Assembly: GCA_016780605.1 (NCBI GenBank) | Contig: JADHLS010000252.1 | Span: forward strand, 1-7,308 | Reading direction: 5' to 3' | Length of the DNA stretch: 7,308 nucleotides | DNA from: Reyranella sp. | GTDB lineage: Bacteria > Pseudomonadota > Alphaproteobacteria > Reyranellales > Reyranellaceae | Shown here: positions 6,065-7,308 of the stretch, one piece after another | Numbering within the stretch: the first letter of the stretch is position 1 | Layout of the letters: every line of letters starts with the position of its first letter | The notes under the pieces: generated by a model | The model's database searches: none | Told to the model about the DNA's origin: nothing | What the model saw: only the letters and a program-made list of their open reading frames with translations | Position numbers and translations under genes: made by a program

Positions 6065-7219
6065 ATGACCGATAAGACCTTCGCCGCCGCCTCGCTGGCG
6101 GCACAAGCCATGGGTTGGATCGACCCGGTCACGAAGGCCGTGGTGCCGCCGATCCATATGGCGAGCACCTACCTGCGCGACGAAGACAACAACTACAGCT
6201 CCGGCCGCATCTATGCGCGCGCCGACAATCCGACCTTCGATCAGGCCGAGACCACGCTCGCCGCGCTCGAAGGTGGCGCGAAGGGACTGATCTTCTCCTC
6301 GGGCATGAGTGCAGCGACGGCGTGCTTCCTTGCTCTGTCACCGGGCAGCCATGTCGTAGCGCCCAAGGTGATGTACTGGTCGCTGCGCAACTGGCTCGCC
6401 GGCTTTGCGACTGAGTGGGGTCTCGCGGTCGATTTCGTCGACGCCGACCGCACCGATGCAATTGCCGCCGCGGTGCGGCCGGGCTCGACCAAGCTCATCT
6501 GGATCGAGACGCCCGCCAATCCGACCTGGTGCGTGACCGATATCGCCGCCGCGGCCGATATCGCCCATCGCGCCGGGGCCTTGCTGGGCGTCGACTCGAC
6601 CGTGGGCACGCCGGTGCTGACTCGGCCGATCGAGCATGGCGCCGACATCGTCATGCACTCGGCGACCAAGTACCTCAACGGCCACTCTGACATCATCGCC
6701 GGCGCCCTGGTCGGCGCGCGCGACGACGAGCACTGGCGGAAGCTGCGGACCATCCGTGCGCAGCTCGGCACCATCCTCGGCCAGACCGAGGCGTGGCTGC
6801 TGCTGCGCGGCATGCGCACGCTCTACCCGCGCGTTGCCTGGGCGTGCCGCTCGGCGGCGACGTTGGCCGAGCGGTTGTCGTCGCATCCCATGGTGGCCGA
6901 GGTGCTCTATCCCGGCTTGCAGGGCTTCGCGGGACACGCGGCGGCGAAGAAGCAGATGAAGGGCGGTTTCGGCGGCATGCTGTCGGTGCGCGTCAAGGGC
7001 GGCGAGCGCGCCGCCATCGCCTCGGCGGCGCGCGTCGAGCTGTGGAAGCGCGCGACGTCGCTGGGCGGCGTCGAAAGCCTGATCGAGCATCGCGCCAGCG
7101 TCGAGGGTCCGGGCACGCCGTGCCCCATCGACCTGCTGCGGCTCTCGGTCGGCATCGAGGATGCGGGCGACCTCTACGACGATCTCGACCAGGCACTGCG
7201 GCGCGGCCACAACGCCTAG
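6065..7219 (+). CDS. PLP-dependent trans-sulfuration enzyme (cystathionine gamma-synthase / lyase family)
   Basis: Member of the Cys/Met metabolism PLP family, 384 residues, which performs beta- or gamma-elimination or replacement on cystathionine, O-acylhomoserine or related amino acids. Visible landmarks: Y50-A-R52 and NPTFDQAE (55-62), the phosphate loop SSGMSA (78-83), E148-T-P and N152-P, D177 (VDSTVGTP), Schiff-base Lys202 (HSATKYLNGHSD), SLGGVESL (332-339) and R359 (LRLSVGIED). All core PLP and carboxylate residues are present. Departures from typical members are VDSTVGTP where VDNTFATP is usual, EHRAS where a His-Pro is common, and MYWSLRNW in the loop that normally carries YGGT. The SLGGVESL motif resembles gamma-synthase/gamma-lyase rather than E. 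coli-type MetC. The ATG at 6065 fits the N-terminal family pattern (VVPPIHMASTY follows); no clear ribosome-binding site is seen. It is divergent from a TetR gene. I infer a sulfur amino acid role; the precise reaction cannot be assigned. Confidence 0.88.
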   Translation: MTDKTFAAASLAAQAMGWIDPVTKAVVPPIHMASTYLRDEDNNYSSGRIYARADNPTFDQAETTLAALEGGAKGLIFSSGMSAATACFLALSPGSHVVAPKVMYWSLRNWLAGFATEWGLAVDFVDADRTDAIAAAVRPGSTKLIWIETPANPTWCVTDIAAAADIAHRAGALLGVDSTVGTPVLTRPIEHGADIVMHSATKYLNGHSDIIAGALVGARDDEHWRKLRTIRAQLGTILGQTEAWLLLRGMRTLYPRVAWACRSAATLAERLSSHPMVAEVLYPGLQGFAGHAAAKKQMKGGFGGMLSVRVKGGERAAIASAARVELWKRATSLGGVESLIEHRASVEGPGTPCPIDLLRLSVGIEDAGDLYDDLDQALRRGHNA

Positions 7220-7247
7220 CTGCTCTTGCCGGACCGCGGGCCTCCAA

Positions 7248-7267
7248 CGTCGCGGTAAACCGCGACG
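7248..7267. terminator. Hairpin after the trans-sulfuration gene (possible terminator without U-tract)
   Basis: CGTCGCGG (7248-7255) pairs perfectly with CCGCGACG (7260-7267) around a TAAA loop, 28 bases after the stop codon. The stem is strong and well placed to mark the mRNA end, but the following bases (CTCCCGCCTC) are not T-rich, so intrinsic termination is doubtful. It may only protect the 3' end. Confidence 0.4.
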
Positions 7268-7278
7268 CTCCCGCCTCT

Positions 7279-7308
7279 GTCATCCTGAGCGCAGCGAAGG
7301 ATCTCATG
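7279..7308. repeat. Short dispersed repeat with CATCCTGAG / GAAGGAT ends
   Basis: The sequence contains CATCCTGAG, a short CGCAGC centre, then GAAGGAT, and forms a small hairpin (ATCCT with AGGAT). This is a very common intergenic repeat in many proteobacterial genomes and produces familiar spurious translations on its reverse strand. Its ends match those of the left arm of the doublet at 4600-4646, so both probably belong to related REP-like families. The window ends here and a second copy may follow. Confidence 0.65.

Noticed and set aside
6993..7307. Minus-strand open frame starting MRSFAALRMT
   Set aside because: This start is the well-known spurious translation of a dispersed intergenic repeat, and the rest is antisense to the trans-sulfuration enzyme gene.

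Overview
The window is GC-rich, gene-dense chromosomal DNA with protein families, codon bias and regulatory elements typical of an alphaproteobacterium (Rhodospirillales/Hyphomicrobiales-like). The best taxonomic clue is a SAM-II riboswitch in front of a metX-metW operon, an arrangement known mainly from Alphaproteobacteria. Genus cannot be read from the sequence alone.

Layout. On the minus strand, positions 1-1655 hold a methionine-synthesis transcription unit: a good sigma70-type promoter (1655-1627), a SAM-II riboswitch starting at the predicted transcript start (about 1620-1568), a perfect 15-bp intrinsic terminator (1556-1521), then metX (start about 1485) and metW (GTGA overlap, cut by the window edge). 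Read divergently on the plus strand is an aromatic amino acid operon: a chorismate mutase carrying what looks like a shrunken prephenate-dehydratase-ACT tail (1737-2588), a HisC-type aminotransferase (2608-3699), and a prephenate/arogenate dehydrogenase (3696-4580, ATGA overlap). Together these three would take chorismate to tyrosine, with the aminotransferase also able to serve phenylalanine or histidine synthesis.

Downstream, a REP-like inverted doublet (4600-4710) abuts and slightly overlaps the start of a ChaC-type gamma-glutamylcyclotransferase (4705-5265), which collides tail-to-tail with a TetR-family regulator (5866-5240). The regulator is divergent from a PLP-dependent trans-sulfuration enzyme (6065-7219) across a 198-bp intergenic region that holds a direct repeat and palindromes. 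The window ends with a hairpin and a short repeat related to the termini of the first doublet.

How the genes fit together: metX/metW activate homoserine under SAM feedback; the trans-sulfuration enzyme handles cystathionine-type or homocysteine-type substrates and ChaC degrades glutathione, so sulfur amino acid metabolism is a theme on both sides of the aromatic operon. The most interesting points are the intact promoter-riboswitch-terminator leader of metX and the degenerate P-protein-like chorismate mutase. I see no phage, defence, CRISPR, tRNA or rRNA element.
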